A stretch of 64,000 bases of DNA, taken from Oreocharis arfaki. Lineage: Eukaryota > Chordata > Aves > Passeriformes > Paramythiidae. Location: positions 62,001-126,000 of the forward strand of contig VZRR01013707.1 in the NCBI GenBank assembly GCA_013398015.1. The letters run 5' to 3'. Position numbers and translations under genes: made by a program. The notes beneath the pieces were generated by a model. The model saw nothing but the letters and a program-made list of their open reading frames with translations, ran no database searches and had not been told where the DNA came from. Position 1 is the first letter of the stretch; each line of letters opens with the position of its first letter. Positions 49,352 to 62,500 of the stretch are shown here, piece by piece.

Positions 49352-52300
49352 CTTGAAGTGAGGAAAGGAAATGGCAAAAGACCTGTGTGCAAGCTGCAAT
49401 CTTCAAGGACAACTTTAGGAGAAACAGCTACTCTGATATGCAGGAAAAAGGACTCCCTTCCCCTAACCTTCCTTTCCCTCCTCTGCTCCACTCTGCTCAC
49501 ATGTCCACTCCTGTTCCCTCTCCTCTGTGTGGCCTTTCAGGAAACAAAATTTCTTGTTGCTGTAATTTTTCAAATTTTCATGTTGCCAAGACCCCAAGTC
49601 TGACACCTCTATGGTTTACAGTCTTGATTATCAAAATTTGGTATGTTATTTTCAAATTGAGTGTTGTACTAAGAGTATTTTAAAAAGCGGTTTGTCTTTC
49701 TAACTAAATGTAGCAACTTGTGGCATCTTTCACGCAGGGATTGTATTATTTATTGGGGATACAAGCTGGTGTTTTCTTGATGTTTTACAAAGCAAAAACT
49801 ATTCAGAAGTGAGGGGTAATATGCAGGTATCTTTAAGACCTGAGCACAAATTTCTTGAATGCTGAACATACACAAACATGCAAGCACTGTAAAAATGTCT
49901 GCTTATAAATTGAAATTTATTTATGACTCAATTCCAAAAGAATGAGAAAACACAGTGTCCTCAGAACAAGAACCAAAATAACATATGCAATATAAATATC
50001 AGATTTGACCCATGCTAGCATGATCCTTTTGCTGATGGATATAGAAACTTAAAAACATCTATGACATTTACATCTCTTTCCTAACTGTAATCTTTGCTGC
50101 TATTTGGAGAGAGCCACCTCTGGGCAAAAAACAGAAAGGTGTTCAATCATACACACAAATATTCATAAACCAGAGAGGATGGGAACTGGGTACTTTACTC
50201 AAATTGGAGTAAAGTAACTACAGAAGGACTACCAGTGTTTATGACATTCAGTGCGGTAGGAACATTCACTGTCACTGAAACTGGCTAGCTTGAATCCACC
50301 CATTCCCCTACTAACAGATACCTTTTTCTCCAAGACAGAAACAATGCAGTCTCCTCCTTTTAATAACTCTCCAAATGTACTCAGGAACTGTACGGGAAAA
50401 TGCAAGCTGGCCTGGGCCCAAATGTGTTCCAGGAATAATTCTAAAATTTAATAGCAGAGATAATTGTGATCCAGTGCCTATGGCTGTTTCCTGACACTGC
50501 TTTCTGTATGGATACAAACACAGCCAAAATGTCTGGTTTATGTTTCTCAGAGCTTCTGTGCAAATCAGCATAAGGTCTTTTAGATTTGACAGTACACATA
50601 GATTAAGTAACTAGACATCGGCCTTCCAAAAAAAAATTTTTATATACATTTCCAAGAATATTGTCATAAACAAATAGACTGCTGAATAGAGAACATAAGT
50701 CTAGTAATAACAGGTCCATTTCTTTCTTATGTTCTCCACAAAACATTTAGAAATAGTCCTTAGGCCTGGCAGTCTTCATGTCAGAAGCTGAAAAGCACTG
50801 CTTCAGAATAATCTGATATTCATATACAGATTGACATGAAGGAAATTATGCATTCTCTTTAGGGTAGATCATTGACTGGAAAACTACTGTACGTGTTTGG
50901 TCTTTAAGTTTGGTCACCTGAACTAGGATTTGATATCAAAGTCATAATTTGGGGCTGCTTTGCACATGCTGTGCCATACTTAGAAAATGGCTAATGGTCA
51001 GAACAAATGAGAGGTGACATAAAGAATGAATATAGGTGCTTGGCAGCAAAAGTTTCTTATCTAAAAATTTAAGAAGATATGATTTGCTTACTGTAACCAT
51101 GGCTATTATCTTCTTCTAAACAGGATTTTTGCATGTAGTGGTAGTTAGATTTTATTTACTTTTTCTAAACCATGTTTCAGATCTTTAGCAGAAGCTAAGT
51201 TTAGCCCTTTTCAAACTCTGCTCTCAAAATGGACTGTTTCAGAGATGTGCATCTGAAAGGCAGAATTAAGCAAGGAGAGCTTAATACAAATTTTTGTGAA
51301 CGCAGAAGCAGAAGACCCACAACGAGCTACAGGCAGGGGTTTTTTATTGGCATCGTGTAGTTAGACCAAAATCAGTGTTGTTTAATTGCATGTTTCTCAC
51401 TAATATGAAGCTTGGACTTAATAGCTTTGTTCCCTGAGCCTGTTAAAGAGTTAAAGACTCACAAAGGACCTTATCCTCAAAATTCAGTACTCTGATGCAG
51501 TGTAATTAATAGCCCTAAATTGAACACACTGCTCCCACTTTATACCCTAAGCAGGACATCCATGGGAATGGGAAACATTTACAAACCAGTAAGATGTACA
51601 TAGTAGAAAATCTGGCCTCAGATAGTGTGCAAATATTTCCATCATTTTTTAATTTTGCGTTTGCAATGTTGAACGGGTAAGGCCTGTCCACAAATAATGG
51701 AGGAAAAGGCAGCAGAGTGAGAGAGTGATCAAAGGGAAAAGCCATTCTCTAAATCAGACTAAGCGAGGACCTGATCCTATGTCTCCTCTTCAAGGAGAAG
51801 TACTAAGCAAGTTACATGGGAAAAAAATCTTCCACTTTTTAAGGTTTCCTTTAAAAAGAAATTATTTTGGCACCTAATTCAAGTTAGAGGACAGAACACT
51901 GAATCTTAGATGGAGGAGGTTTTACCCCCATGATTACCACTCAGGTACAGTCTTGCCTCCCTAAAGAGGCCAGGACACAGGTAACATCCCTCTAAACAGC
52001 ATATTCTGTTGGTGGGATAATTCACTTCTAAGAATGTCCTCTCCGGTCATCCAGCTCTTTCCAGGCATTCAAGGACCACCTAGAATCTAATAGGAGATGG
52101 CAAATTCTACATGATAGGTGAGTATGAAAATTAATGAGTTTGGAACTTAGAGATGATGTGGCACTAAAACTCTTGTTATTCCTATTCTACAGCCATTTAT
52201 GAAATTTCAGCAATGTATTAGCACTCATTTTCGTGAAAACCATAGTGCTCCTTAGGGCAAGCAAGACTGAAGGCTCAAAAACAGCAAGGTGAAATGCTTG

Positions 52301-52649
52301 GCTCTGATGGACTTGCACATTTTTTCTTCAGGCAGGCCTGTAGAGATGACAGAATGAAATGGCTGTCATCTTTCTGGGTGTTATTTGAACAAAAATGCCA
52401 TAGTATATTCAGCTTTTCTACCTACCACAGCTCCTCCTATCAAAAAGAAAGAGCTGCTGATCTGTGGCACTGCCAGGGTCAGAAATATCTCGAAGGAAAT
52501 ATCTCCTTATTTCTGCCACATACACCAGATACTTTGTTGTGTCTGTGTACAGAGACACATCGCTCATAGCGCTTATCTACACATTTTTTTATTCTTAACA
52601 AGTCTCAGCATTTACTTGTGGTATCCCAAGATTTGGTTCGCTCACTACA
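49352..52649. other. AT-rich non-coding stretch
   Basis: No gene, RNA or transposon recognised. The plus frame 52385-52807 runs into the possible LTR at its 3' end and shows no known motif. Confidence 0.45.
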
Positions 52650-53060
52650 GGCAGAGAGCCCCTGCATGGCAGGGGCCAGGAGTGCTGACGTCCTACCAAC
52701 CGCGCTCAGTGTTGGTGTCCAGAACACTGCAGTGCAGCACACAAAACAGGACAATGCAGGGATTCCATGGTTTAGCCCAACTGTTTATTGAGCATTACAT
52801 TTATTAAGTTTAGAGTGTTTAGTAAGTTTACTGTGGAATACAGAGTTGTAAAGCCCCTGAGCTTACAGAGCTGAGCATAGCACATCACCTGCGTCTGCTT
52901 CATGTTGTTAAGCTCCCCAAAAGAAATAGATACTTAAAAGAAAAAGGACCTATGTGGCTGTTTGAGTTCACAGATCCATCGTGTCACTACCTTTGCTGCA
53001 GCTGACACAGATGAGTGCATTGTCACATTTTGCACTGCAGCAGGAAGATTCTCTGATCAA
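52650..53060 (-). mobile_element. Possible antisense ERV LTR
   Basis: Read on the minus strand, AATAAA (52789-52784) is followed within about 15 bases by GGGCTAAACCATGG, then by a GC-richer segment with CpGs (about 52740-52650, including GAGCGCGG and GGACGTCAGCAC), which is the usual order of poly(A) signal, R and U5 in an avian ERV LTR. The minus-strand upstream part (52800-53060) would be U3, but I see no convincing TATA box, no clear TG/CA ends and no target-site duplication. The boundaries are rough and the call is tentative. Confidence 0.35.
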
Positions 53061-53488
53061 GAAAATCTATATAAAAGGCATTTGCTGACTTAGATTTTTT
53101 TTTTCCTTTTAATATCTATAGAAATATTCATCTTTATTATTTGGTATCACATAAGCTCTCAGTAACCCAGGAATAGATCTAAAGGGTCAAGTTGTGAGCG
53201 ATACTAAAATATTAATATCTTGCTTTACAAACACATATACTCTCGGGGTATATCCAACTGTAATAATTTATATTACATCTACGTTCACTGACCAAAGAGC
53301 TACAGGAAGTAAAACTGTACTGATTCCATGAACCCCACACTAGTTGATCCAATAGTAGGGGTTACTGCTTTCACAGCCAAAGCAGAACTGGATCTGACAT
53401 CTCTCCAGCCATAATGCTCATGGTTTGGGGCAAACTTCTTACTTTAGTAAGTGAAATCAAGCCCTCAAACTTTGTGCTGAAATGTATT

Positions 53489-54024
53489 ATGGTGGTTTAA
53501 CAATGCAGCCACTAGCTCATACTTCCCAGTGGGATGAAGGGAGAGAATTGGAAAGCTAAGAGGTAAGAACCCATGGGCTGAGATAAAAACAGTTTAATAG
53601 GGGAAGCAAAACAAGGAATTCCTTCATCACTTCCCATGGGCAGGGAGGTCTTCATCCATCCCCAGGAAAGCAGGGTTCCATCACACACATGGGTTACTTT
53701 GGAAGACAACACCATGGCTCTGAATGTCCCTCTCCTTCCTTCCAGGTTTGTATGCTAAGCACAGCACCACACAGACTGGGATATCCATGGGTTAGTTGGG
53801 GTTAACTGTCCCAGATGTGTCCTCTCCCATCTCCTTGTTCTTCCCCAGCCTCCTTGCTGGTGAAGTGGTACAAGAAGCAGAAGTCTTCATGCTGTGTCAG
53901 TGCTGCTCAGCAAGAACTAAAATATCCCTGTGTTATCAATGCTGTTTTCATCACAAATCAAAACTGCAGCCCTGCAGTAGCTATTGTGAAGAAATTTAAA
54001 TGTGTCATAGCAAAAACCAGTATA
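53489..54024 (+). mobile_element. Old solo ERV LTR (LTR C), common avian type
   Basis: About 535 bp resembling a widespread avian LTR in sense orientation. Landmarks in order: TGGTGGTTTAAC at the 5' end (53490), AGTGGGATGAAGGGAGAGAA (about 53527), GAGATAAAAACAGTTTAATA (about 53580), AAACAAGGAATTCCTTCATC (about 53609), CACTTCCCATGGGCAGGGAG (about 53628), a decayed TATA-region TTTGTATGCTAAGCAC (about 53747), TTAGTTGGGGTTAACTGTCC (about 53792), CCCTGTGTTATCAATGCTG (about 53926) and a terminus near AAAAACCAGTATA (54012-54024). CpG is almost absent and the terminal CA is lost, indicating great age. No internal retroviral sequence adjoins it. The exact family, possibly ERVL-type, needs a library search. 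Confidence 0.72.
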
Positions 54025-56516
54025 TTGATAAACACTTCAACTTAAAAAACTTTTTTTTTTATATTAATGTATATTTGTGCCTCCAGAAAGGTAAACTACT
54101 CTATGCCAAAACAGATGAGTGAAGAAACACATGTGAAAAAATTTTCAGTCGCTTGAGAGGAGTGGGTGGTCAGTGGTACGTACATAGTCCAGCAGTAGTC
54201 TTCAGATATGGAAAGGGGGTTTCTGAGAAATACCTTGAGCTTAGGCAGTCTGCTGACAAACATTTCAGGATTGGTTTGTACTGGTGGTGGCTCTCCCACT
54301 GTGAGCCCAATGCTCCTGAGGCTGTTTCCTGCAGAACCCTTTTCCCCTTGAGCTTCCACCACCTCCCATGAGGGGACAACCTGCCACAATTCCCAGGTAT
54401 ATGGAAGAATTGCTAAGAGAAACCATGACAAAGTTAGTTCATGGCATGATAAATTATCATTTATGATGATGCAGGGACAGTAAGGTAGAAAAGTGTTAAG
54501 TTAAGGCAGGCCTGCTGAACATCTAATCACCCTTTCAAGGTACACCAGCCTCTTGACTGTTACTCTGTGCTTGCCAGTACAGTGTAGAAAGAGATCACAG
54601 GTAACTATTGCAGCCCTGCTGGCCCTGAGTTTGTGCCAAATGCTTCCTTGCCACGGACTTAACAACTCAGTGTCTGACTCTGTCCATTGGTGGTAAAAAT
54701 ACTGAGAAATACCCTGGGAAGGGGAGAACTTGAATGCCTGAAAATCAATATTTTTTTCTGAGAAGGAAGGAGAGAAAGATATTTGAGAAAAAAATATGGA
54801 ATGCAAGAAGAATCAATTGTGGGATACTCACAAAGACAGAAAAAAAAGGGGTGATTATGGCTGAAAGAAACACATTTAGGGACAAATTTGTATGGAAAGT
54901 GGGATTAGAACAACGTTCCCCAATAGCATGCATAAAAAAATCAGGTAAAATAGCATCTGAAGTGGCACACCATTCTAGGACTGATATTATGCAGGATTGT
55001 TTCAGCTGTGGTGGAAGAGAGGCACAGACCCACATTTAGAAGATTACTTGGCTATACCCACACCACTGCTAAAGAGCAGTCTATAGAGGAGGTAAAGGCA
55101 CAGTCTGCTCCTTCAGCTCCATCCCCACAGCTGCTTCACAGATTGCCTTCAACAGCCTCTGGGGGTGTGCTGTGGTGTGGTCTGGGGTGCTGGAGTGTGT
55201 GTGTGTGCACATGAGATACCAGCCAACCTGGGACATTGCCCAACAGGGACAGGAAGCTGGGCTGCTGCCTGAGGTGCCTGTACAGCCAGGGAATCAGGTG
55301 TCAGAGCAGGTCTCAAGAGACAGCAGAAGCAAATTCACCATGGCTCCAGGGTCAGGATTTTTGAAAGTTAGCTTTAACTAACCAGCATTTTCCTCCACAC
55401 TTCTTTTGAGCATTGATTAAAATACTAATGAGGGTAGCATGAACTGTGAGGAAACAGACTGTGTGAAAAGCAAATGTGACTTGAGAAGAGTGCATCAAAG
55501 CAAAAAGCTGCACTGATAACCAATCACTCAGACAGCAGTACTGTCTCCATAGAGTGTGAGCAGAATAGAAAATTCTATATGTAAAGTTAATTCTGGCTTC
55601 ATGTCATATTACAAACACGCCTGTTGTCAGTAGTCACAAGTAGTGATAACGAGAGCTTAGATGGTTCTAGCATTTTAATGTCTCACTTTTATATTTACCC
55701 GAACAGTGAAGTTTTATGCCAGTTACTAATCACTTCTTAGCCAGCAGCAGCAGACTCCTTATTCCCTGAAGTCTGTTCTCAGTTAATTGCACTCATGAGT
55801 ATGGCAAATTTAGAATTATTATTCTTCAACAAATACTTCCAACTCCCTGGCCAGAAGCTGGTATGGCAGCCAGGCAATATCAGCTACATTATCACTTCAC
55901 CTCACATACTGGTCTAATATTTTAATGGTGTTTTTTAAATTATCGGTAACTGACATCTGTCCTGTGAAAAGGTGGGATCAATAAAACATACGTGTGTATA
56001 AATTAATTAAAAAGTAATCCTCCACAAAAGCAGAATGAAAATTGATGGTACAATCTACTTAGCACTTTGGTTTACAGGGTATGCTTTATGAATCCACACA
56101 GACAGCACATTCCAGGAGAAGCTGTGCTCAAGCAGAGCAGCTAATGGTAGTAACTGATTAACTCCATTTCTTTTGAAGGCAATACATCTACTTTACACTT
56201 TGGAGCTGGCTATTTCCATTAGCCATTGTTGTCATGGATTGTTCTTAATAGCTAGTCTGAAAAAAATTAGTTATTGGTTTCAAAGTGTGCCTTTGGGGCC
56301 AGATTCACAGTTGGAAGAGCTCTGATGATTTTTGTAGGCTTATAGTGCTTTGCTCTGGTGTTTACGTGAAGTCTCATTCTGATTTAAATGATCTGAAGGA
56401 AACAGTGGCAGTCATTACACCAGCAGAATTTTCCTTAGTGCTTTCAGTATTTTTCTGTCAGAGGTTAGATAGCTTCGCTGCTTGACTGAGTTGTAAGGAC
56501 TGGTTTTGCTTACTTC
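54025..56516. other. Non-coding stretch
   Basis: No gene or transposon established. 55090-55350 is GC-richer with a short GT run (about 55195-55208). A Cys-x-x-Cys frame near 54990-55039 was considered as a Gag zinc knuckle and not accepted. Confidence 0.4.
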
Positions 56517-56538
56517 TTTTTTTTTTTTTTTTTTTTTT
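56517..56538 (+). repeat. Poly(T) tract of 22
   Basis: Uninterrupted run of 22 T. It could be the poly(A) tail of a minus-strand retrocopy, but the adjacent sequence (56539 onward) is not recognisable as any transcript or SINE. Confidence 0.9.
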
Positions 56539-59500
56539 GTGAAGATAGGTGACAGTGTCTTTTACATCTAAGGCAGAAAAACAGGTTTTAAGAGACCAAT
56601 TTTAACTCTTAGATAGGGTCTCCCAAGTGACAGTCCCTCCGAATGTACTGACAGACCTCACAGCACTGCACTGTATCCCCGTACTTCTGCATTACCACAG
56701 CTCAGATCCTGCTGCTTGCTGCTTAACAGAGGGAAAGACTCACTTACTGCAGAGCTTGAACAATAACACTGAAGTAGATGAAAAGACTCAACTGATGTCG
56801 GCAGACTTTGGCTCAGCACCTGCTCCCATTGCACACTGTGATAAAAGGTGTGAAGGTTGCTTTGCTGGGCTTTATCTCAAGGAAAGATGCTTTTACTGGA
56901 GGGTGTCACGAACAGCAGCTCTCAGTGTCAATAGTCAATGTGAGCTGGGAGACTTAGAAGTGATCAAGTTTTAAAAGGTTCACTCAAATTGTAAATAATT
57001 CAACTCTAACTTCTTTTCACAAAGTCAGGAAGACAGGAGATGGTGGACAACTCTGTGTAAGAGAAGACTTCTGTTTCAAAGGCTACTGTTCAGAAATGAA
57101 ACCCAAATAATGTAACCCCAAAAGTATGACTGCACCAATGTAAAAGAAAAAAATGGTCTGAAAAATGGTAGTAGCCATGGTTACACACACACACCCCCAT
57201 CATAACACAATGGTCCTGTCATCCACTGCATTGAAAAGCTGTTATATCCCCACACAGTGCAAGTCTTGGAAGGAAAAACAAGAAGAGGCAAAACACTGCA
57301 GTTCTTCGAATCAACAAGTCACCCAGTGCCACTTGAAAACTAAAGTTTCAACTCTTCGCAGGAGGAGATTGACTGTTCTGCAGGTACACCCTCAATTTTA
57401 GAAACACATCTTGGGAAACACAATGAGTTAATTGCTTGCTTAAGCAACAACTTTGCAAGCTATCCTAGGCAAGCAAACTGAGGAGGAAACCCTAGGATTG
57501 CTTCTTTCATATCAGGTGACTCCACTAATGAGCAGTGCTAAACATTTCTATTTGGACTGTACAGTGCCTAAAAGCTTTGACATGTGTCTGATATTACTGG
57601 CTTTTCATAGCTTTACATAATGAATCAGGGCATCTACAGGATATTTCAGAAATGCATGCTGCAACAACTCTCAGAGCTTGTACCATTGCTGAGTACTTTT
57701 TAAAGCAACTTTCCCTAGACTTTCAACATACACAGATGGGCATACTGCTACCTCCAAAGCACAAGGTTTGTCTGAGCTGGCCCAGACCCTCCACAGACTG
57801 CATGGGTGGTTGGGAAATCCCAGATTGCCATGCTCCTGACCCAAGGGGAGCCGGTCCAGGTCTTTTTCTGTCCCTATTTTATCCCTGAGGGCCATGGCAC
57901 AGCTGCAGCCTGGCCATCAGGAAACCAAGCTTTTACCAGACACATCCTCTTCTCAGCTGTGCCCTGCTGATGGCTCTCAGCCACACAAATGCAGCTGTAC
58001 AGATTTGGGACTGTGCCTGGCTCAGGGCTGGGTTTAGAGCATCTGTATATCTGCTTTCACTGTATAGGGAAGCTTTAACTTTTGCTGTACTTCAGGTAAC
58101 ATTGGTGAAAACACAGATAAAAGAGGTTTCCTGCTTTCCCTGGGTGTTCTCAGACAAAATATGTGAAATCTTGGATGTACTTTTCTCACGAAGCACAGAC
58201 TGCTGATGGCATGGCTGAGTCAAGAAGAATATTTTAGTGGCATCTTGAAGTAAGCATTCAAACTCGTGTGAGGTATGGAGCTGTGAGGTTTTGCTCACGT
58301 GAAAAAGGCAGAAGGGACGGTTTTCCATGGACTCAGTCACTGTCACCAGAAGGAATTTTTATTTAATTCAGCAGAGCTCAGATCACTCAAGAGTCTTAAT
58401 TGGGGAAGGAAATAATTGGCAAAACCCCCAAGTTTAGCTGTCCTAGTCTGGCAATAGCTCTGCATAATGTGATCTGTATGCAGAACAGTACAAATCACAA
58501 GTTCAGTTCTTGCTGTAATTCTCTGGAGCATAACATGGCATCGGGGTCCCAATTATACTTAAAAAGAGCAGTTTTGTGAATGGAAGTAGAGACGAAGCCC
58601 TAGAACAAAGATAAGGGTATTTAGATTCTGCGTTCAAGAAAAATGGCATCTATGATATGCGGCTCCTGGGAAAATAATAATTGATCAGAAAACATGTTTT
58701 TCTAAAGCTTAGTCTCCCCACGACTTTATTTATTTTTAAAGCATAATCCACTCTTAGAGAGCATCCAGAAAGAAGGAAAACCAACATCCTCACCAGCTAA
58801 TCAGGATTTTTAATTCTGCATTTGCTACAGGTCAGGCAATTGGTTGGATTTAAGTAATTAGTTGACTTGTATGCCTAAAGACATTAGGACAAAATCAGAA
58901 GTGATGCAAACACAGATTCAGGGGAGCCAATGTTTTTAGATTTTCAAAAACATAAGCCCACAAGAGGAATGCAATAGAAGAAATATAGAAAGGAAATAAA
59001 TGAAAGAAACCCTCCTGGAGAACTGTAAGATCGTGTAAATCAAAATAATACTCCCTTCCCAGCACCTACTGAAATGTAAATAATCCCATGGATAGTTTGT
59101 TGCTTGTAACTACTTAGAGTCACTTACTTGCAGTTGTAATAAATAAATTATCTCTGAATTTGGGTCCATTTTCCATGAGAACATCTAAATGTTCTGTCAA
59201 AGTCTAAATTAGTTGCTATAACACATTTCCCAATCAGTGCAGGGAAATGATCATCTCTGGCTGATGGTTTATCACAACAGTGTGAAAAACCTATTTTAGA
59301 AACACTTTCTGGAGGTGCCTGTTTCTTCTAAGTGATGGCTAGCTGCTTCCTCATAGTATCAGAGTCAAAGCAGGGTCTAATCTATAAATAGGGTTTCCTT
59401 TAGATGAAAAATTTTTACAAATAAAAATATGTTTTCATTCTAAATCAGAAGGAAAGGTCAAAGTGTCATCAGTTTTCACAGAATGGGAGCTACAAGAAAT

Positions 59501-62500
59501 TTTCAAGTGTATTTTCAAGTGCAACATTTCCCCACTTCCCTGTAGAGGCTTTGGTTGTAGTGAAGGCTCTTTGCTGTGTGGATCGCAGCTGCCTGCACTG
59601 GATGACGCTGTCTCAGTAAAACTCCATTTTCAGTGCATGTTTCAGCTCTAACTACTTCCACAAGCTGTGGCAATACTTCTGCATCTGCCATCCCTGTAAG
59701 CAGGAAATCACACCCTGTTGTGAAGTATCATTATTTTGAGAAGTGAGTGGGACAAGGCTTCCAGTGGTCTAAGTGTTTCCAACTCTAGAAACTGTTAAGT
59801 GCCAACCAACAGATTCTTCCTTTACAGCTGCCCTGTAGCAGCAGTGAAATCTTGACCTTGTTAATGGCACTGCAATGCCAAGCAGAAATGCATTCTTTGC
59901 TTCTTTGGACTTTGTACAAATATATGTTACCTGGACTTTTGACCAATTCATGGAGATTTAATTCTTGTTTTAATGCTTACCATTAATGACAAATATTTGT
60001 GCAATAAACATTATTGCAACAAGAAAATTGAGACCTCCAAGGCTAATTCTTTTTTAAACTAGATTTAAGCCTTAATGTGATTGAATTTTATGCTTTCTGT
60101 GTATTATTAAAGGTCTACATCATAGAATTTCCAGCCAAAGATTGCCTATATGACCTTACTTTTTAGCTGAATTTTGTACTGCTTAACCAAGAATGTGAAT
60201 TACCATTTTTGCTTATTGTCCTAATCTGTATCCTATTTCATCCACCTCACCCCATGTTTTTCGTATAACATAGGTGTTTCTGTTGATGACAGGCAAAATA
60301 GGACAGGTCAGGAAGGAAGAGCATAATTCAAATATAACCCAATTTCACCAGTTCAAAGGGAGGCTGGGGTACAAAACAATCCTAGAGAAAATATATTTCA
60401 AAAAATTAATGAGTTAGCTCGGATTTTATGGGTTACCCTAAAATTTAAGGGCTAGAGCTGTCAGTACTCAATTTTCCAAGATAAATGAGAGTAAAATGTT
60501 ACTTTTTTAGCAACAATGACAAGGTTGTTACCAGCATATGAGGGATTGGCAGTCCAGAGAACAGTTCAGCTGTACTTGTGGACATTTGGGATGTTATCCT
60601 GGCTGTTGGACATTGTTTAACTGACATTCTCCATGCAATTCTGAAAAACAGTAAAAATGTAGTCTCCAAACTTCTGCTAACACCTCCTCAGTTATTCCCT
60701 CATGGAGACCATACATGCCCTCTGACTTCACAGGAGTGCTTTTTTAATGTTCCAGTGAAAATTAGTGATGGGGAATAAAAGATGAGATGAAGGTAAAAGC
60801 TGCCACTTTGAACTGATGTCAGACCAACCGAGCTGGGAGACAGGGCTGTGAGCATCACCCATTGTCCTTGCAGTCACATTGGTGTGCCCAGTCTGTGTGC
60901 TTCCCTCTACAGAGCCCTGCAGGCATCCACCATGGAGGCGAGTATCTGGAAAGGCAGGTGCCAGAGCACCCAGTCCAGAATGGAAAACTGTTGGGAAGCA
61001 GCTCTGGCTAAAAACAGGTGTTTTCTGCAGGAAGAAGCCACCTGGTGTGAGAAATTTCATGAAAGAGACAGTGTTCCACATAAAATGGAGGTGAGACGGC
61101 CTGAAATAACTCACTGAAAAACATTTGAAAAACCTGACATATATTGCCTTTGATGAGGACATTTTTCCCAAGCTACCAGGACATAAAATTATGTGCGCTG
61201 ACAGGGATGAAGAGTATTTAATAATTGTGCCAGAAAAAAAAATAAATTTACAGCTTCCAGCTTCATGTCCTGTTTCATCCATTTTTACACAGCGAATGGA
61301 TATAACAACAATGGAGCTAGAGCCATCTAACTCAGCTACCTGAATGCCAAGTCCTCGTTCCATGAATAAGTAATGGGTGTTAAGTACTCACCTGAGTAGG
61401 GACAAAGTCCTCATTCCCAGGTGTCATAGTAATTCTCTCTTTGGCCTTACGTCTTTTACATTAAATGTCTTATTTTGAAATTTAATTTCTACTGTAGGTC
61501 TGGGGAGTGTCTTAGATGACCCTGAGCTTGTCCTTTTCTTTCAGTTACATCGGATGGTCTTATAGGAGATATTACCTTTCCCCACCAAGCTTTTCTTCCA
61601 TTATTATTCTTAGAATGCTGCAATGGCAAAAGCACTAGCACTAGTTTCATTTATTTCAGACAGCATGAAACAGCTTTCATGGGACTGAGAAAGCCTTTAC
61701 TCAGAATATCCTATAGTGTGGCCATTATGATGTTCTTCTGGGACATGGGGGAGTGGGTTGAATCCTATTAAGTAGAGGAGACAATTGAATGTGCCTTTCC
61801 TGCAACCTGGGTGAGTACTTTAATCATGACTTATTGGATAAGAGGTTAGGGGAGGATCACCATTGGCTTCTCCAGATGCATTTCGTGTGAAATGAATAAT
61901 AGCTCCCTGTGTAGTAGAGTTTCAGTTTTGTGAGTCCCACTGGCACTAATGTTGTAAGTACTGGAGGACAGCTTAAGCCCACCTTTGTTTCTAGCAGTTC
62001 CTGCTGGCCAGCTTAAGCAGCTCAGTGCAGTTTGCAAATCTCATTATTTGGCAATTATGTTTCCTGAAGCACTGTACTAAAATCAGGCACCAAACTCAGA
62101 GCAGTGATCTAAAAATTTAGTCACTGAACAACTAACTAGGAAGCCTGAGAATAAAGTCTCAAAAAATTTTGAGTCATGCATAATTTTCTGATAAGCTGGT
62201 AACTTCAATATCCCACTTCAGTAGTATAACTGATGTTCTGAAGTAAAATATGTAACACATGCTCTTTGGGATCTAATACTGCTCTGCATTCTGTTCATTT
62301 TTCTGAGTACTGCTAGTGGAAGCAATTAAGACAATTGAAAACATAGATTTTCCATTGCCATTACAACAAAAGATAGCACTTTTGTTCTCAAGTCTCTTTA
62401 GATATCAGTTTCCAGGTAAATCAAAATTCTTTACACAGACTTTTACTTCAGAGATTCTCTGATAGTAACTTAAAATACAATTTAATTTAATTTGCCTGGT

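Noticed and set aside
54734..55039. Frame containing C-F-S-C-G-G, considered as a retroviral Gag zinc knuckle
   Set aside because: The Gly-His pair and the final Cys of a CCHC knuckle are absent, and neither flank resembles Gag; two nearby cysteines are easily chance.
56517..56620. Poly(T) considered as the tail of a minus-strand retrocopy or SINE
   Set aside because: No tRNA-like A/B boxes, no CR1-like tail and no recognisable transcript next to it.
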